64,000 bases of DNA, from assembly GCA_022829145.1 (NCBI GenBank), contig CM040761.1, positions 684,768 through 748,767 of the forward strand, in the 5' to 3' direction. This DNA comes from Albula goreensis. Lineage: Eukaryota > Chordata > Actinopteri > Albuliformes > Albulidae. Shown piece after piece: positions 1 to 27,224 of this stretch. The translations under genes and the position numbers were made by a program. A model generated the notes under the pieces. It was not told the DNA's origin, did not search any database, and worked only from the letters and a program-made list of their open reading frames with translations. The number at the start of each line of letters is the position of its first letter. The first letter of the stretch is position 1.

Positions 1-1236
1 AATGCAAAAACAAAACCGATGTAGACAGCGAAAATATATAAAGGAATCATCATTCTTGAAATAAAAATTATACATTTGCTGAACAGAAGATCAAGCCTTC
101 ACGTTCAATCAGTAAAACCGGCCCCTATTTCAGCCTGAATTGTACATTGATATTTGTGTAACTTTGTCTTCATATTGGTTATATCAGTGCTATGGATAAG
201 TCGAATTAAAAAAAAACATCTACCACCATGTTCCTTGTAGCCCTTAAAGGCAGGAGTCAGGATTAACGATAATTTACATATACTTGACATAATAATGACA
301 AAATAATCCTTGAAGTAAATGGAGATTTCTTGAACCATTCGGCATACAATAAAAATATACAAAACAAGGCTTCCGAAATATACGTTGTATTATTGTAGTA
401 CAAATGTTTAATTTTCTTATTTTACCTGAATATCTGAACGTACACATTGTCGTCTCTTTGTCATTTATCTGATAATTGAACATTCTTGTGATAAGGACGG
501 CACATAACGACACAAGAAATATCCAGTACCAATCATTATTTTTAATTTCCTTAACAATCGAGAGTTTGTAAGGTATTTCCTAGCCTATATAGACGGTAAT
601 AGGCTGTAAGCCTAAGAAATAATTTGAAAGAATAGCTCGGTTTCATTAATAATATCACACATGGAAATAAGATTTGCTTGTGTAAAGCTGTTTTAAAAAT
701 ACTAACCAGTTAGCAATATATAATCCTGCGATTGGTTGTTGACAGTTTTTATTTTGGATGACCATAGATTATCAATTGGCTGTAAATTGGCGGTAAATTA
801 ATAACGTCACAGTTGTATTTGCGCATTTGGTTTAATAAAACTTTAGCAATGGCTGGGATTTTTTAAATGTATATTTTGCATTAATAATAGACGGTAACAT
901 AAAATAGGATCGCATTGCCTACATCATTGTTTTTCGACCAGTCCATAAAGTGTGGCTGCCGGCTCGGCTGGGCAGTGACTCGTTATGCACCGTGTTCTGT
1001 CAAAAGCCTGTTCACTGAAGTGGAAAGTGTCTGAGGAACTTAATAGGAATATACCACAGGACGAAATGACTATTTGTTTTTGCATGGCTGAGTTTTGGTC
1101 CTGGTGTCACGGGGTTCAACCTCCCACAGGCTGTTCGCCCTTCCTCCATAAATACACTTCGCCTGGGCGGAATTAGGGTAACCTCAAAACAATAGCACGG
1201 CACTGCCAGCTCGGATAGGGGGGGACATGTGTTGCG
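1..1236. other. gad1 upstream region, no gene recognised
   Basis: AT-rich non-coding sequence upstream of the first recognised gad1 coding exon. Short open frames occur on both strands (for example 985-1176) but none resembles a GAD N-terminus or any family I know. Upstream non-coding exons and the main promoter of gad1 may lie here or before the window; the sequence alone does not show which. Confidence 0.5.
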
Positions 1237-1243
1237 TATAAAA
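1237..1243 (+). promoter_or_regulatory. possible TATA box of gad1
   Basis: TATAAAA lies 31 bases upstream of the proposed ATG at 1274. If used, transcription would start only a few bases before the ATG, giving an unusually short leader. A chance match in AT-rich DNA is equally possible, so this is a weak call. Confidence 0.25.
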
Positions 1244-1273
1244 TTTAATTAATTCAACAACACAACAACAGCA

Positions 1274-15867
<14,594 letters not shown>

Positions 15868-16835
15868 CCGCATATTTTCTCTGCTGCTCTGAAAGGCCCA
15901 CAGGCAGGTTCCATGGTCCTGATGTGTCCACAGCATTCACAGGGGTTTGAAACCTTTTCCCAGTAGGCCTTTTAAAGCACAAGCAATATCGAAAATGCAT
16001 AATATTTGGTGTGTATCCCAGTCCATTCTGTTTCTTAGCAGTGATTGTTCCATCACTAGATGTAAGTGCTGTATTTAAGTATCATTAGTGAAGGTTGAAG
16101 TGGCACATATGCAGGGTGAGAGGGCTACGGCAGAGGGAACACAGGCCTGAAACCCTACTCTTACTGAACTGCATTCCATGGTCTTTAGAAGTTTGGCTGA
16201 GGATTACATCTCAGATCAAATCCTCCATTCTGTCCCATTGACGTGTATTATTGAATAGCGGTGCTTTTTGGTGTACATGTGATTTCAGAAGCTGATGCTC
16301 TACTCTGTATCCCAGCTTTTCCTCCCTTTGGGGAGCCTGTGTGACACAGTCAGTGTAATAGTTAATTGATTCTATTACTGTGTTTGTAGAGATAATGAAT
16401 TTTGTGTAGATTGTGTATAGTATTGTTACATTTGCCTTTGTGAAAAACAGATATATGTCATAGTTTTACAGTAAGAGATGTTTAAATTATAATTCTAACA
16501 ATTATATATAGGTATATAATTAAAAATGACTTTATTTATATTTAGAAATGACCAGTGTTTCAGAGTTGTCAAGTATTTTCTTCCATTTTATTGTGTGTGC
16601 GTGCGTGTGCATGCACGCATGTGTGTATGTGCGTGCAGGCACACATGTGTGTATGTGTGTATGTGTGTGTGTGCGTGTGTGTTTATGTAAATTGTATGTG
16701 ATAAACCTAAGTTTTAAGTAACGTGGAAGGTATTTTAGTGTATTTGTGAGCCAAAGAATGAGATAACTTGTCACATTTTAGAACATGCTGTACTCTGCTG
16801 CCCTAAGCAGGACAAATAAACACATTTTGACGTTA
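15868..16835 (+). other. gad1: probable gad1 3' UTR with poly(A) signal
   Basis: Non-coding sequence after the stop codon. AATAAA lies at 16815-16820; a second cluster (AATAAAATAATAAA) is near 17,430 and would give a longer tail. A GT-rich microsatellite sits at about 16,590-16,690 within the likely UTR. The 3' end is inferred, not shown. Confidence 0.5.
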
Positions 16836-17995
16836 GCAGATATTTAAAAATGTAATCAGATATTTATGAGAGAAATGTTAACACTGAACCTTAGTGCAAT
16901 CTGTATGTTGTGTAACTGTGATATGTTATCTAACACATCCAATAGCAAACAAAACTCAGCAGCACTGCTGCTGCTACTTTATTTAGTGAGAAGCACAATG
17001 TAGAATCAGCCTGGGGAATCCTTTACTTCAGGAAACAGGAGAATGGTATTACTTTATGTATCTGAAATAGATTTTTAAAAAATGATTTATTATTTTGAAT
17101 ATGTAACTTTATTAAAAAGGTAATTCAATCAAATGTATCACATTTCTATTTAAAAAAAAATCAAAATTAACACAGAGATGGTTTTAGTCACAACTTTGTG
17201 TACCATTTTCAGATTCTGTTTCCAGTCTGATTGGACATGTGGAGATGGAATGATCATGTCTTTGATTGACATGTTCTGGACCAAATGATTAAATGTCACC
17301 ATGTGGTGGCTCTGTGCTACTGTTGATTGAATACAGTCCTAACTGTGTGGGATGACCTTTGTCGAGGCAGGCACTTTAACATGTTATGATGCCATGTACA
17401 AAACATCATACTGTCATATTTACAGTGCTAATAAAATAATAAAAAGTATATTTAAAACAGTTATTTTACAATCGTGAGTTTTTTTCATGCCCTGTTTAAA
17501 AGAGCTTAATTACTAATTTTATAGGATTTTTTGCAGTCTGTTGTGTATGTTTCCAAATGTTTTCAAATTAAATATCAAATTAAAATATCACACAAAATGT
17601 TTTGCTCCAACAGCAGAAGCAGAAAAACCATTAATCCAGTTTTGATAGATACAACACATAGTTTACAACACAAAAGTTTTACTGTGTGTCATATCACTAA
17701 ATTTAATGAAATGTTACAATCAAAAATGTTTGACATTAAATGAGTCTTTCTGAAAAATAAACTTGTGATATTTTTATCAAATAAACAATGACATTTAATT
17801 TCTGATTTGGTTCAAATGTCACAGAATATCATGTTCTAGATTGTAGTCACAATCAATTGTTTTATCATTCAAATGAAATCACTCAAAGAGTAACATGGAA
17901 AAAGCTTGTCTTAGATGCCTTCAGGTAAGCATAGAACTGAATGCTGATTTATTTGGCTTTGTTCCCTCAAGCCACTGCATGTAACTGGAGAGGAC
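16836..17995. other. AT-rich sequence downstream of gad1
   Basis: No gene or known element seen. Several AATAAA motifs (for example near 17,430 and 17,755) could serve longer gad1 transcripts. Confidence 0.45.
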
Positions 17996-17999
17996 AGGA

Positions 18000-19045
18000 C
18001 CCATATAGGCTGAATGCACCCAGTGACACAGAGCAAAGAATGCACAGCACAGACTCGCACATACAGTACAGAGAATGAACAGCACAGATTCACACACAGG
18101 ACAGACACACACACAGGACAGAGAATGTACAACACAGACTCACACACACAACAAAGACTCGCATACAGAGAGCACAAAATGCACAGCACAGACTCACACA
18201 CACAACAAAGACTCACACACACACAGCATAGAGAATGGACTCCCATGCACAGAGCACAAAATGAATAGCACAGACTCATTTGCAGCACAGACTCACACAC
18301 AGCACAAAGAATGCACAGTAAAGACACAAAACACACAGCACATAGAATGCACAGGACATACTCATACACACAGAGCAGACGTACGCACAAACACAGCACA
18401 GAGAATGCAGAGCACAGACACACACACAGAGCAGACTCAAAGCACAGCACAGACTCACACACATAGTACAGAGAATGCACAGCACAGACTCTCACACAGC
18501 ACAGACTGACACACAGCACAGCAAAAAATGCACAGCAAAAATGCACAGCAAAAACACACACAGAGCAGCCAATGCATAGCACAGACTCACACACATAGAG
18601 CAGACAATGCATAGCACAGACTTGCATGCACAGCACAGACTGACACACACAGCACAGACTCAAACACATGGCATAGACTCACACACACGGCACAGAGAAT
18701 GCACAGCACAGACTCACACACACAGAGCAGACAATGCATAGCACAGACTCACACACATAGAGCAGACTCACACACATAGAGCAGACTCACACACACGGCA
18801 CAGGCTCACAAACACAGAGCAGACTCACACAGAGAACAGACTCTAACACACAACACAGACTCTCACACACGGCACAGGCTCACATACACAGCACAGAGAA
18901 TGCACAGCACAGACTCACACACACAGCACAGACTCTAACACACAACACAGACCCACATACACAGCACAGAGAATGTACAGCACAGGCTCACACACACAGA
19001 GCAGACTCACACACAGCACAGACTCACACACACAGAGCTGGAGGG
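18000..19045. repeat. CA-rich minisatellite, about 1 kb
   Basis: Irregular tandem blocks of AGCACAGACTCACACACA and AGCACAGAGAATGCAC. The strand is almost free of T-rich segments, so long open frames appear on both strands without coding meaning. Confidence 0.94.
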
Positions 19046-19255
19046 TGGCCCAGCCCTGCAGCTGAGAGATAGAGGCCTTCCACATGACAAGGGGTTGCTG
19101 TTTTTGAGGTCAGGGGAGAAAACTGCCAAGTATTAACCATGCATTGATTTACAATATTTCAGTCATCAGTCATCAGGTCCCAAAACTTTCACACTGTATT
19201 AGCATCTAAAGAATAAAGGGAAGAGCAGCCCTGATGAAATTTTCAAGTTTCAAGG

Positions 19256-19347
19256 TGTGTGAGTGTGTGTGTGTGTGTGTGTGCGTCTGTGTGTGTGTGC
19301 TTGTGTGTGCGTGTGTGTGTGAGGGTGTGGGTGTGTGTACGAGGGTG

Positions 19348-19383
<36 letters not shown>
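19256..19383. repeat. (GT)n microsatellite, interrupted
   Basis: Imperfect GT tract with GTGC and GAGGGTG interruptions. Confidence 0.97.
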
Positions 19384-19385
<2 letters not shown>

Positions 19386-19859
19386 AATAGACAGGCATAT
19401 ATGGAATATGGATGAGTTTGAAAGCACACAGAGGAATATCTGTGAATGGAGGGACACATGGAAAATACTGGATGAGATTTGAATTTCCAACTTTATTGGA
19501 AATTGTTAAAACAAAAGTCGGGGAGAATAATTCTCAGACGACCGTTTAGCCTATCTCTTTGACCTTCTGGTCCCATACAGGTGCATAAATGCCACATACC
19601 TCTTTCCCCATTGTGCTCAGCATTTCCAGGAAACAGTGTCCCTGTATCACCCCACTTGCATTCCTTTCGAAACTATGGAACTCCAGATCCATTCTAGGGA
19701 TGACAAGCTATCCACCACTCCTGGAACCAACTCCTTGACTTCACCTCCAAGAAAAATCACGCAGCAGCCCTGGTTTGCGGTCGCCGGCCAGCTCGTCACT
19801 GTACCTCACACTAATATACAGGGCCAAATTCTTGCAGTCACCCTCCTCCCTCCTTCGCC

Positions 19860-20240
19860 TCCCTTCTTCCTAGATGCTGCTCCCACAGCCCAGCTCCCCC
19901 CTGAGGCAGTCCATTACACTGCCTGTTTCCAGCAGTGATGCTGCTCCGATTGTTTCTATTGCCCTGGCCTTGTCACTCTCTTTTCCTCCCCCTTCCCCAC
20001 CTTTCCCCTCAGCTGCTATTGACCCATCTGGAGCCAGCGGGCCCCACCTTGTGACCTCAATGCCAGTTGACCCACCCCTGCATGCACCCAGGAAACCGGC
20101 ACTGTGGTCCCCCTTCCTCAATGCTGCAACCATCCTAGCTGGAGCCAGCAAGCCTCACACATTGCCTCGGGTGCTGTCCCACCCCTGCATGCTCCCAGGG
20201 CACTGTGTCCTTCCTTCCCCCCAGCCACGACTATAATATC
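19860..20240 (+). pseudogene. gag-like Pro/Ala-rich region of the DIRS-type element
   Basis: Two diverged repeats of roughly 115 bp share CAATGCTGCAACCATCCTAG and a following GCTGGAGCCAGC. The open frame 19,874-20,236 is rich in Pro, Ala and Ser. The same unit recurs on the - strand at 58,900-59,250. Assigning it to a gag-like protein is inference from position upstream of RT. Confidence 0.5.
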
Positions 20241-20879
20241 CCTCCACTTCTAAGTTCCTCACATTCCCCAAATTCTGCCTAGCCTTCTCCTGCTACATGC
20301 TATAAGTTCAGTGTTTCCCCGCTGTCACAGGGAGATAGCAGATTATCTAGCTATCATGGCAGACTTAGGTCTTTTATCACAAGCTGTTCTCAACAGAGCA
20401 GTGTGTTGCCAAAGTCTTGCAATTTAATGTGCGTCCCTATTGGGGAATTCTGGACTCTGAATTGTACTGTTGGGTTTTCCTAGGGTCAAGGGTTTCGGTT
20501 TGCGGCATATGCCATTCCACTGAACATTCCACTCATCTGCGCTCCATGGTCACCCCCATTACTAATGCCTCCCTTAGCTCAGTCTCTGCTGCCTCCATGG
20601 CATCCGTGCCTGCCATTGTTCCTGCATCCAGGTCTGATACACTAAGCAGACCCGACCTGCTCACAAGAGACAGGCCGATCTGCAAGAATTTGAATGATAC
20701 TTAGTGCTCTAGACATGGCTGCAACTTTTTACATGTCTGCATCTTTTGCTGAGTATTACAGCACCTGTCCACTCCAGTAAACATTCCTAGACAACAGTAT
20801 GAACTCACCCAAACCCCTCTTCTGTTTCTTTTTTACTGATTGGTCTTGTTCAAGGTTTTCCCCCAGCCCGGTTTCCCTT

Positions 20880-21465
20880 CACGATCAGTCTGTAATTTGC
20901 AGGAACCTCAAATCGGCCGAAGCCGAACTAGATATGGTGAACTCACTGTTAACCAAGGAGGTAGAGTCCGTCTTTATGATTGGTCCCTTTACTTCCCCTC
21001 CATTTCCAGTATTCCATATAAACCCAGTCGGAATCACCACTTGAAAGCATTCCGGTAAAAAACACCTCGTGATTGAGCTTTCCGCCCCACACGAGAGCAT
21101 AATCCCTAGCATCAATAGCAATTCCCTCAGAAAACTGCTCCCTGCTGTGCTGTACTGTGGATGACGTGATTAAGCAAATTAAAATTACCAGGAAGAGCTC
21201 ATGGCAGGCTAAAACCAATGTCACATCAGCATTTAAAGTCATACCGTCGAATCCTAGCTACTGGCACCTTTTTAGTGTTAGGTGGCACAGTCGGTTTTAT
21301 TTTGCTGCGCGCCTCACTTGTGGTTGTAGGAGAAGGCCAACAACTTTTGACACCTTGTCTAAGGCTCTGTGCTGGGTGTTGTTGAACAATTGCAGAGTCC
21401 TGTTTGCCCTGCACTTTTTCGTCCCATACAGGCAATCACCCACCCCCCATCACCTCCAGCTGTAG
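20880..21465 (+). pseudogene. reverse transcriptase fragment, DIRS type
   Basis: Peptide MIGPFTSPPFPVFHINPVG (frame of 20,799-21,044) followed in another frame (21,157-21,465) by TNVTSAFKVIPSNPSYWHLF and FDTLSKALCWVLLNN resembles the fingers-palm part of DIRS-group RT. The place where the catalytic LDD motif should follow reads ALHFFVPYRQ, so the active site is lost. At least one frame change lies between 21,044 and 21,157. Confidence 0.7.
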
Positions 21466-21836
21466 GGCTAGACGCTTCATTGTAGGTTTTTCAGGACCTT
21501 GATGCCCCATTATTTCAGGAAAAAACCTCTGGCCCCTTTTATTCGAATTGTACCCAGTAGTTGTAGCTGCAGTTCTTTGGGGGTCAGAATGGAGACGAAA
21601 GAAAGTTTTAATACTGTTGTGACCCCATGTGCCACCCTCAGCCTTGCAGTGGCACCGCCTGTGCTGATGGCAACCTGGCTTAATTGCTCACACCTGTGGT
21701 GGAGGTAGTGTCATTGTCAGAATGTATTGTCTCGACTGGCTCATAAGACTGCTACATAAATAAGAGCGGTTTCAAAGACTTCTTTGACAAAATTATAATA
21801 CAGAACATCTCTAGGGAACAGCGAAACTATGGGGTT

Positions 21837-22352
21837 GTGTGGAGCTTTGTACATTCATGTGCAGATGTAAAAAAAATAAAAGGAGGAGAATATGAAGGAG
21901 ACATGGACACGCCATTATATAGGCCAGACCCCATCAACAATAAAACAGTCCGCTACTTTTTGAAACACAGTAAAACTGATCAAACCAGTACAGGCTTTCC
22001 AATGTATAACTTCAAATTGCCATCACCTGTTAGCCCATACAAGATCCTCTCCACTTATCTTCACTACTGCAACGCATGTCACATGCCCCCACTGATCCGC
22101 TGTTCATTGATGAATCCAACAGAAATGGATCCAAAAACATTTAAAAAACATTCTGTATCTACCTGTATTTCCTGTTTAAAATTTTTTCTTCCCATTCTTT
22201 ATAGAATCAGAGCAGCTACAACAGCAGCACAAAACGGAATCCTGGACCACTTACTGAAACGCCTGGGTTGCTGGTCATCCAAAGCCTTCCAAACATACAG
22301 CATGTTAAATTATGCAGACATCCATTGCGCCCATCCCTCTTTAATCCTTTAA
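21837..22352 (+). pseudogene. tyrosine recombinase of the DIRS-type element
   Basis: An open frame of 171 codons with HSKTDQTSTGFPMYNFKLPS, then RIRAATTAAQNGILDHLLKR and LGCWSSKAFQTYSM, the C-terminal part of a tyrosine recombinase with box II Arg and the nucleophile Tyr. Compared with the second copy at 37,780-37,900, which keeps HSYR, an extra T at about 22,199 shifts the frame so the box II His is not translated here. Confidence 0.72.
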
Positions 22353-22360
22353 AAACTCAC

Positions 22361-23850
22361 AGCACATATATTTACACCACATTACATATCTTGCATTTCT
22401 GGATGGCAGTCATAGCCAATTCATAGACAATCATATAAATCCTACACCAAAACAAGCATGTGTTATCGCTGCATACACAGTTACTTCCATATCAGTTCAG
22501 ATTATGGTACAATAAATCATGTTTTCATTCTTTAGCATTTCTCTTTCTGTTACCTATAATTCCTTAACTTATTAATATTGACCTGAATTTCCTTTTTTAT
22601 GCACCTGTATCTTTAAGACTCTAAAATGTATCATCAGTCATAAGTTAAAGAAAATCCACAATCCAAAACCCATAAAAACACACATAACACAGGGCTAGTT
22701 TATAATCAGACTGCAGGATGATGCTCGGCAATAGACTGTCATTGCAAAAAGTTAATGAATGTGTTAATCTCATATCATTTTGACTGGTGTCGCTGTTCGG
22801 AGGAAGGATTAACACATTTCAGTGACATTCCAGCAGCATTTCATACTGTCATCTCAGTACCGGTGGCTGTCTCACACATGACATGCGGGTACGCTCCTAT
22901 CTCAAAGGAGAGAGCAAACATCAAGGATGTATGTTAGGGAAATCTGTGTTCATTTGCAAAATGAACAATGCTTCATTTGCAAAAATAATACATTACATAA
23001 AAATGTATTCAATTTATTTTTTTACTGTTGTTGTTGAAAAACATATTCAATAACAACATTCAATTGATATACTGCTGATTTTGGTCAACGGTACCATTTT
23101 TAAACATTTATTAGGGGAAATGTGTGTGTGAATCATTAAGATAACGTTATGTTTCATAAATCAGCTATGCCGAATTCTGAAGCACAGTCTCATTATGATG
23201 TAAAACAGAAGTCTTCATATTACCTTCATATTACTTATCTAATTTTCTCTTTGGAAACCAGAAAAAAACAATTAGTGGACTGCAGGGTTGGCTGAAGCAT
23301 GGATGGGCTGGCACACATTTAATTTCCAAATCAATAGAGGGCGCTGTCACAAAAATAAAATATTAAAATGACTGCCTCCTTGACCTGTACACATATTTAT
23401 TGCCAAAACTTCTGAAGGTCACTAACTGCTGAGATGAAAATTATTTTCAGTTTAGCAATGTCAAAACAAAACAAAACAAATGGTCCCTCACTAAATATAG
23501 TATAAAACTGTGTCAGATAGATATACTGAAATATGAATATATGAATATATGAATTTCAGGTTATGGCACTACTACACTAAGGTGCAGTGTAGTGGCAAGT
23601 GTGGCCACTAAGCCAAGTGGTGAGAGAAGGAAAACCCCCCTGTGGGAGGGGTAGTTGGCACATGTTAAATGTATTAACTTGTGCATTATACATGTTAATC
23701 ATAATTAATATTATATATTATGTTGTTTATTGCATGATGATATATTATTCTTTATAATTCTATCAGGGTTGTAGGTTCATTGCTCATGAATATAACAACA
23801 TTTACACACTCATGTCTAACCTAACAGCATACTGCATGAATTCTACCACT
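22361..23850. other. intergenic, nothing recognised
   Basis: AT-rich DNA without coding frames longer than chance or a known repeat; a short ATGAATAT tandem occurs near 23,535. Confidence 0.45.
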
Positions 23851-23854
23851 CCTA

Positions 23855-24005
23855 ACATCACACACACTCACACACACAAACTCATACACCCACAAAAAGT
23901 CTCTTACACACATACACACATGCACTCACACACACACTAAACAAAACCTCATACACTTACAACTTATACACACACACTGACATACAGACAGACACACTGA
24001 CATGC
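23855..24005. repeat. degenerate CA-rich tract
   Basis: Imperfect CACA and ACTCACACA repeats with interruptions. Confidence 0.85.
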
Positions 24006-24814
24006 ACAAGCGAGAGAAGAGTAGAATTATAAGACTGGAGGTGATTGGCTGTTCAATGTCATTAGAAAAGATTCTTTTTAAATTTTATTCCAAAAGGAAC
24101 TTTTGCTTATAAAATATAAACATGCCATGGTAAACACTGTCAATACATAACTAATCATGTTTTTCATTTTAAATGAAATAATGAAGGATTATAACTAGTA
24201 CTAAGTGATCAAATATAACTTAATTTTGTAAGTAACTGCCATTCTTATGAAGACCAAAAATTACTCAGGCACTCCTACTGATTAAGTGCTTGTTTAAAAA
24301 ATGGCAGACATTCTGTTGAATGTTCATGATTTCTCATTCTAGTTTATTAATAGTTAATAGCTAATTTTCAAATGTGAATTCAACATTCAATGTTCAAAAA
24401 AATACTATTATCTACAGTATTTTAATGTTTTAATATTTTTCCCTCTGGTATTCAGAAAAGATTTGTATCGTGGTGCTTGATGATTAGGACGTATTCTGCA
24501 ACAGCCTTCTTCTTATTGAGTGTGTGTCTGTTAATACTTGCTTTTCTACTGAACTGCTAACACAATTACTTTTTCTAAAATAGCTTTCGTTCTACTGAAG
24601 TGATTTAATATGATTTAATAAATGTATGTAGAGACACTGATTTTGCATATTCACTCAATCCAGCCCAAAAAATAAACAATATGTGTAACACACTCCTTAG
24701 TTCATCATCACAGAAGGTTGTTAGTGTGTGGTAACAGTTTTACATGTTTTTGCATGGTTTTGCACACAAACCTGCACGATAACTCAAACCATGAAAAGGC
24801 GAGCTGTTAGACTT

Positions 24815-25470
24815 GCATCTGCATGTACAGCCTCCCCATCCAGAGTGAGAGAGAGAGCAGAGAAAGCAGCATCTCCATGTACAGCATCTCTGTTCCCTGA
24901 TGAGAGCAGCATCTCCATTGATGGGAGCAGCACAGTGTTTGAGAATGTGTATTAGAATAACAAAGGGATGTTGCTGCATCCAACCAAAGCCAAATGGTAG
25001 CTCTAGTTAACGGCCTGTTACCTGGCAATCACATGCTAATGCCTTTCCTTTGTACTGTACAAATGTCCACACATTGTATTTATTGAATATTTTGCTGTTT
25101 TGCTGTTTCCACGGCTGACTGTGTAAGTAAACTTGTCTGTCTTCAACTCTGAACATGGGATCAGTCTCTTCATGAATAACATGGTTGTTTTTACTCATTA
25201 TGGGTATTTAGTTATTTACTAACACTATGTACAGCATCTCTGTTGATCAGAGAGCAGCAGCATCTGCACAGCATCTTTGTTCCCCGATCAGAGAGAGCAG
25301 CATTACGATGTACAGCATCTCTATCCCCTAATCAGAAAAAAGCATCTCCATGTACAGCATCTCTGTTCCCTAATCAGAAAAAAGCATCTCCATGTACAGC
25401 ATCTCTGTTCCCTGATCAGAGAGAGGACATCTCCATGTACAGCATTTTGCTCCCCTGATCAGAGAGAGTT
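24815..25470. repeat. 44-bp minisatellite, two blocks
   Basis: Units containing CATCTCCATGTACAGCATCT followed by CTGTTCCCTGATCAGA occur at 24,820-24,930 and, in a longer array, at 25,215-25,470. The blocks are separated by about 280 bases of unrelated sequence. Confidence 0.9.
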
Positions 25471-25569
25471 GTAGTTAGTCATACAGTGCCAGATAAACAT
25501 GAGCAGAACAGGCAGTGAAAAAATTCTTTACTGTTTACCCTTTTGATCTTTCATTCATAATATTCACAA

Positions 25570-26670
25570 AAATCAAATCTTTATTTGAAGTTAAATGATT
25601 GAAAGAAAAAATGAAATCTTATAATCAAATAAATATTTTTCTCTAAAACATGTATGCCACAATTATTGGCACCCATAGAAATTCTTATGAGTAAAATCTA
25701 ACTCAAGTATATTGCCAGTCATGTTTTATATTTTAAAGTTCACCTGAGCGATTAGGAACACTAATCACTAATCAGCCATGACTCTCTGTTTCACTGGGGT
25801 ATAAGATATGAGATGACACACAGGCCAAATTCCCTTAGGCTGTATTCCAATATTTTTCTTGTCTCTTTGTCTCTTCCACTCATCTTGATCCCTTGTCTCC
25901 TACCCCAGAGAGAGGAGGAGACAAGTGGAGGAGGCAAAATCTCATCTCCTACCTTTTTGGAAAAAGTGGAGGGAGGGAGATAATTTCCCAGGAACACAGA
26001 GGAGACGAGGAGACAAAATCTGAGTTCTGGAGTCAGCATTTTAGTTTCTAGTGTTTCTAAATATACATTCTTGTGCATTCATGCGGTATCATCATATCAT
26101 ACTTGCTTGATGTAATCATTCCTGGGCCAAGTACAATTCCAATACTCAAGAACGGAAGTAACCAAGAACAGATAAAATGCTCAGATGTGTTCTTGATGTG
26201 CTCCTTTTATCGAGGATGCATTGGTTGGTGAATTGCCCATTGAGAACATTTCAGATTTTGAAGAAATCACTGTGATGGTTGCTGAGAAGACCAAACTGTC
26301 AGTGTTTTTTTTTATTTTACCTGCTTGTGAAATAAAAAAATATGTTAGCAAAAACATCACTAAACCCCATACAGAACCTGCTGGAGGAGCTGAAGAGGAG
26401 AGTCCACAAGCGTGGACCTCGGAATCTGAAGGATATGGAGATTCTGTATGGAGGAATGATCTCAGATCCCCTACCATGTGTTCTCCAGTCTCATTAAGCA
26501 TTATAGGAAAAGACCCTGAGCTGTTATCTTGGCAAAAAGAGGCTGCACAAAGTATTAAATGAAGGGGTGCCAACAATTGTGGTATGCATAGATTTCAGAA
26601 AAAAATGTTTTATGATAAGAATTTTTTTTTTCAATTATTTTACCTCAAATGAATCTAAAAAAAAGTTCAT
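25570..26670 (+). mobile_element. deleted Tc1-like transposon with long inverted repeats
   Basis: TGCCACAATTATTGGCACC at 25,655-25,673 faces GGTGCCAACAATTGTGG at 26,565-26,582. The flanking 80 or so bases outside also match in inverted orientation, giving terminal repeats near 100 bp. The pre-transposase leader (CATGACTCTCTGTTTCACTG) is present, but most of the transposase is gone and replaced by about 400 bases I cannot assign. Confidence 0.8.
26360..26562 (+). pseudogene. Tc1 transposase C-terminal remnant
   Basis: Reads LNPIQNLLEELKRRVHKRGP then RNLKDMEILYGG, matching the end of fish Tc1 transposases. The start, the helix-turn-helix domain and the first two catalytic Asp residues are absent. 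Confidence 0.8.
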
Positions 26671-26679
26671 CTAAAAGTG

Positions 26680-27220
26680 GAATCAATAAACCAGATCTGT
26701 GTGTTTTCCCAGTGTAAAAAACATTTCTCTACCTACCTACCTAACTTTCTCAGAGATCACCCACTGTCCAACTCGTAATCTTCCACATCTGTCCTCTGTC
26801 ATTTCCTATTTTTCAGCTTAATCACCCAGGAAAAGAGCTTTCTGGCCAATCATCTCCCAGCTGAGCATGTCACAGTGGCCATCCCTGAGTGTCATGCCCC
26901 TCATTACTCACTCTGTCAGGACGTTTCTAATCAAACCTGCCAGGCTGTGTTCCATTTTGGATTTAATGCCGCTGTGTGAGACGTCAAGGCTTTGTTTACC
27001 TGAATTTCTGTGGGACGGTATAACAATGAGTAAACATTTCAGCCAGGCGGTTCCCTCCTCCTCTGGGTCACCATGTTTCATTCCCTTCACCCATCTTCAC
27101 ACTTCTGGTAAAACATGCGTAATTTTCAGCTGTGCCCTGAATATCTAACAGCTGCTATTCTAAAGTACCTAATGAACTGTATCATTGGGTAAACTACAGG
27201 CAGGAGACTCTCCATCTGCA
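26680..27220. other. single-copy-looking intergenic segment
   Basis: No repeat or coding similarity recognised. Balanced base composition with motifs such as CCAATCA and TTGTTTAC; a possible conserved non-coding element, unproven. Confidence 0.3.
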
Positions 27221-27224
27221 GTCA

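Larger units (their letters stand above)
19600..22360 (+). mobile_element. decayed DIRS-type (tyrosine recombinase) retroelement
   Basis: Contains in order a Pro-rich gag-like region (about 19,640-20,240), reverse transcriptase pieces (about 20,880-21,465) and a tyrosine recombinase (21,837-22,352). That order and the RT type point to the DIRS/Ngaro group. Frames are broken between domains, and the RNase H part is missing or unrecognisable between 21,600 and 21,830. Termini were not found. Two more fragments of the family lie at 37,600-38,000 and 58,900-59,250, both on the - strand. Confidence 0.75.

Noticed and set aside
985-1176. Upstream open frame as the GAD N-terminal exon
   Set aside because: No resemblance to GAD N-termini and no donor site in a fitting phase.
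17911-18669. 252-codon Cys/Leu/Val-rich frame on the - strand
   Set aside because: Antisense of the CA-rich minisatellite; composition explained by the repeat.
21837-22352. Phage or bacterial integrase (contamination)
   Set aside because: It follows a DIRS-type RT, has a second diverged copy at 37,600-38,010 and sits in clearly vertebrate DNA.
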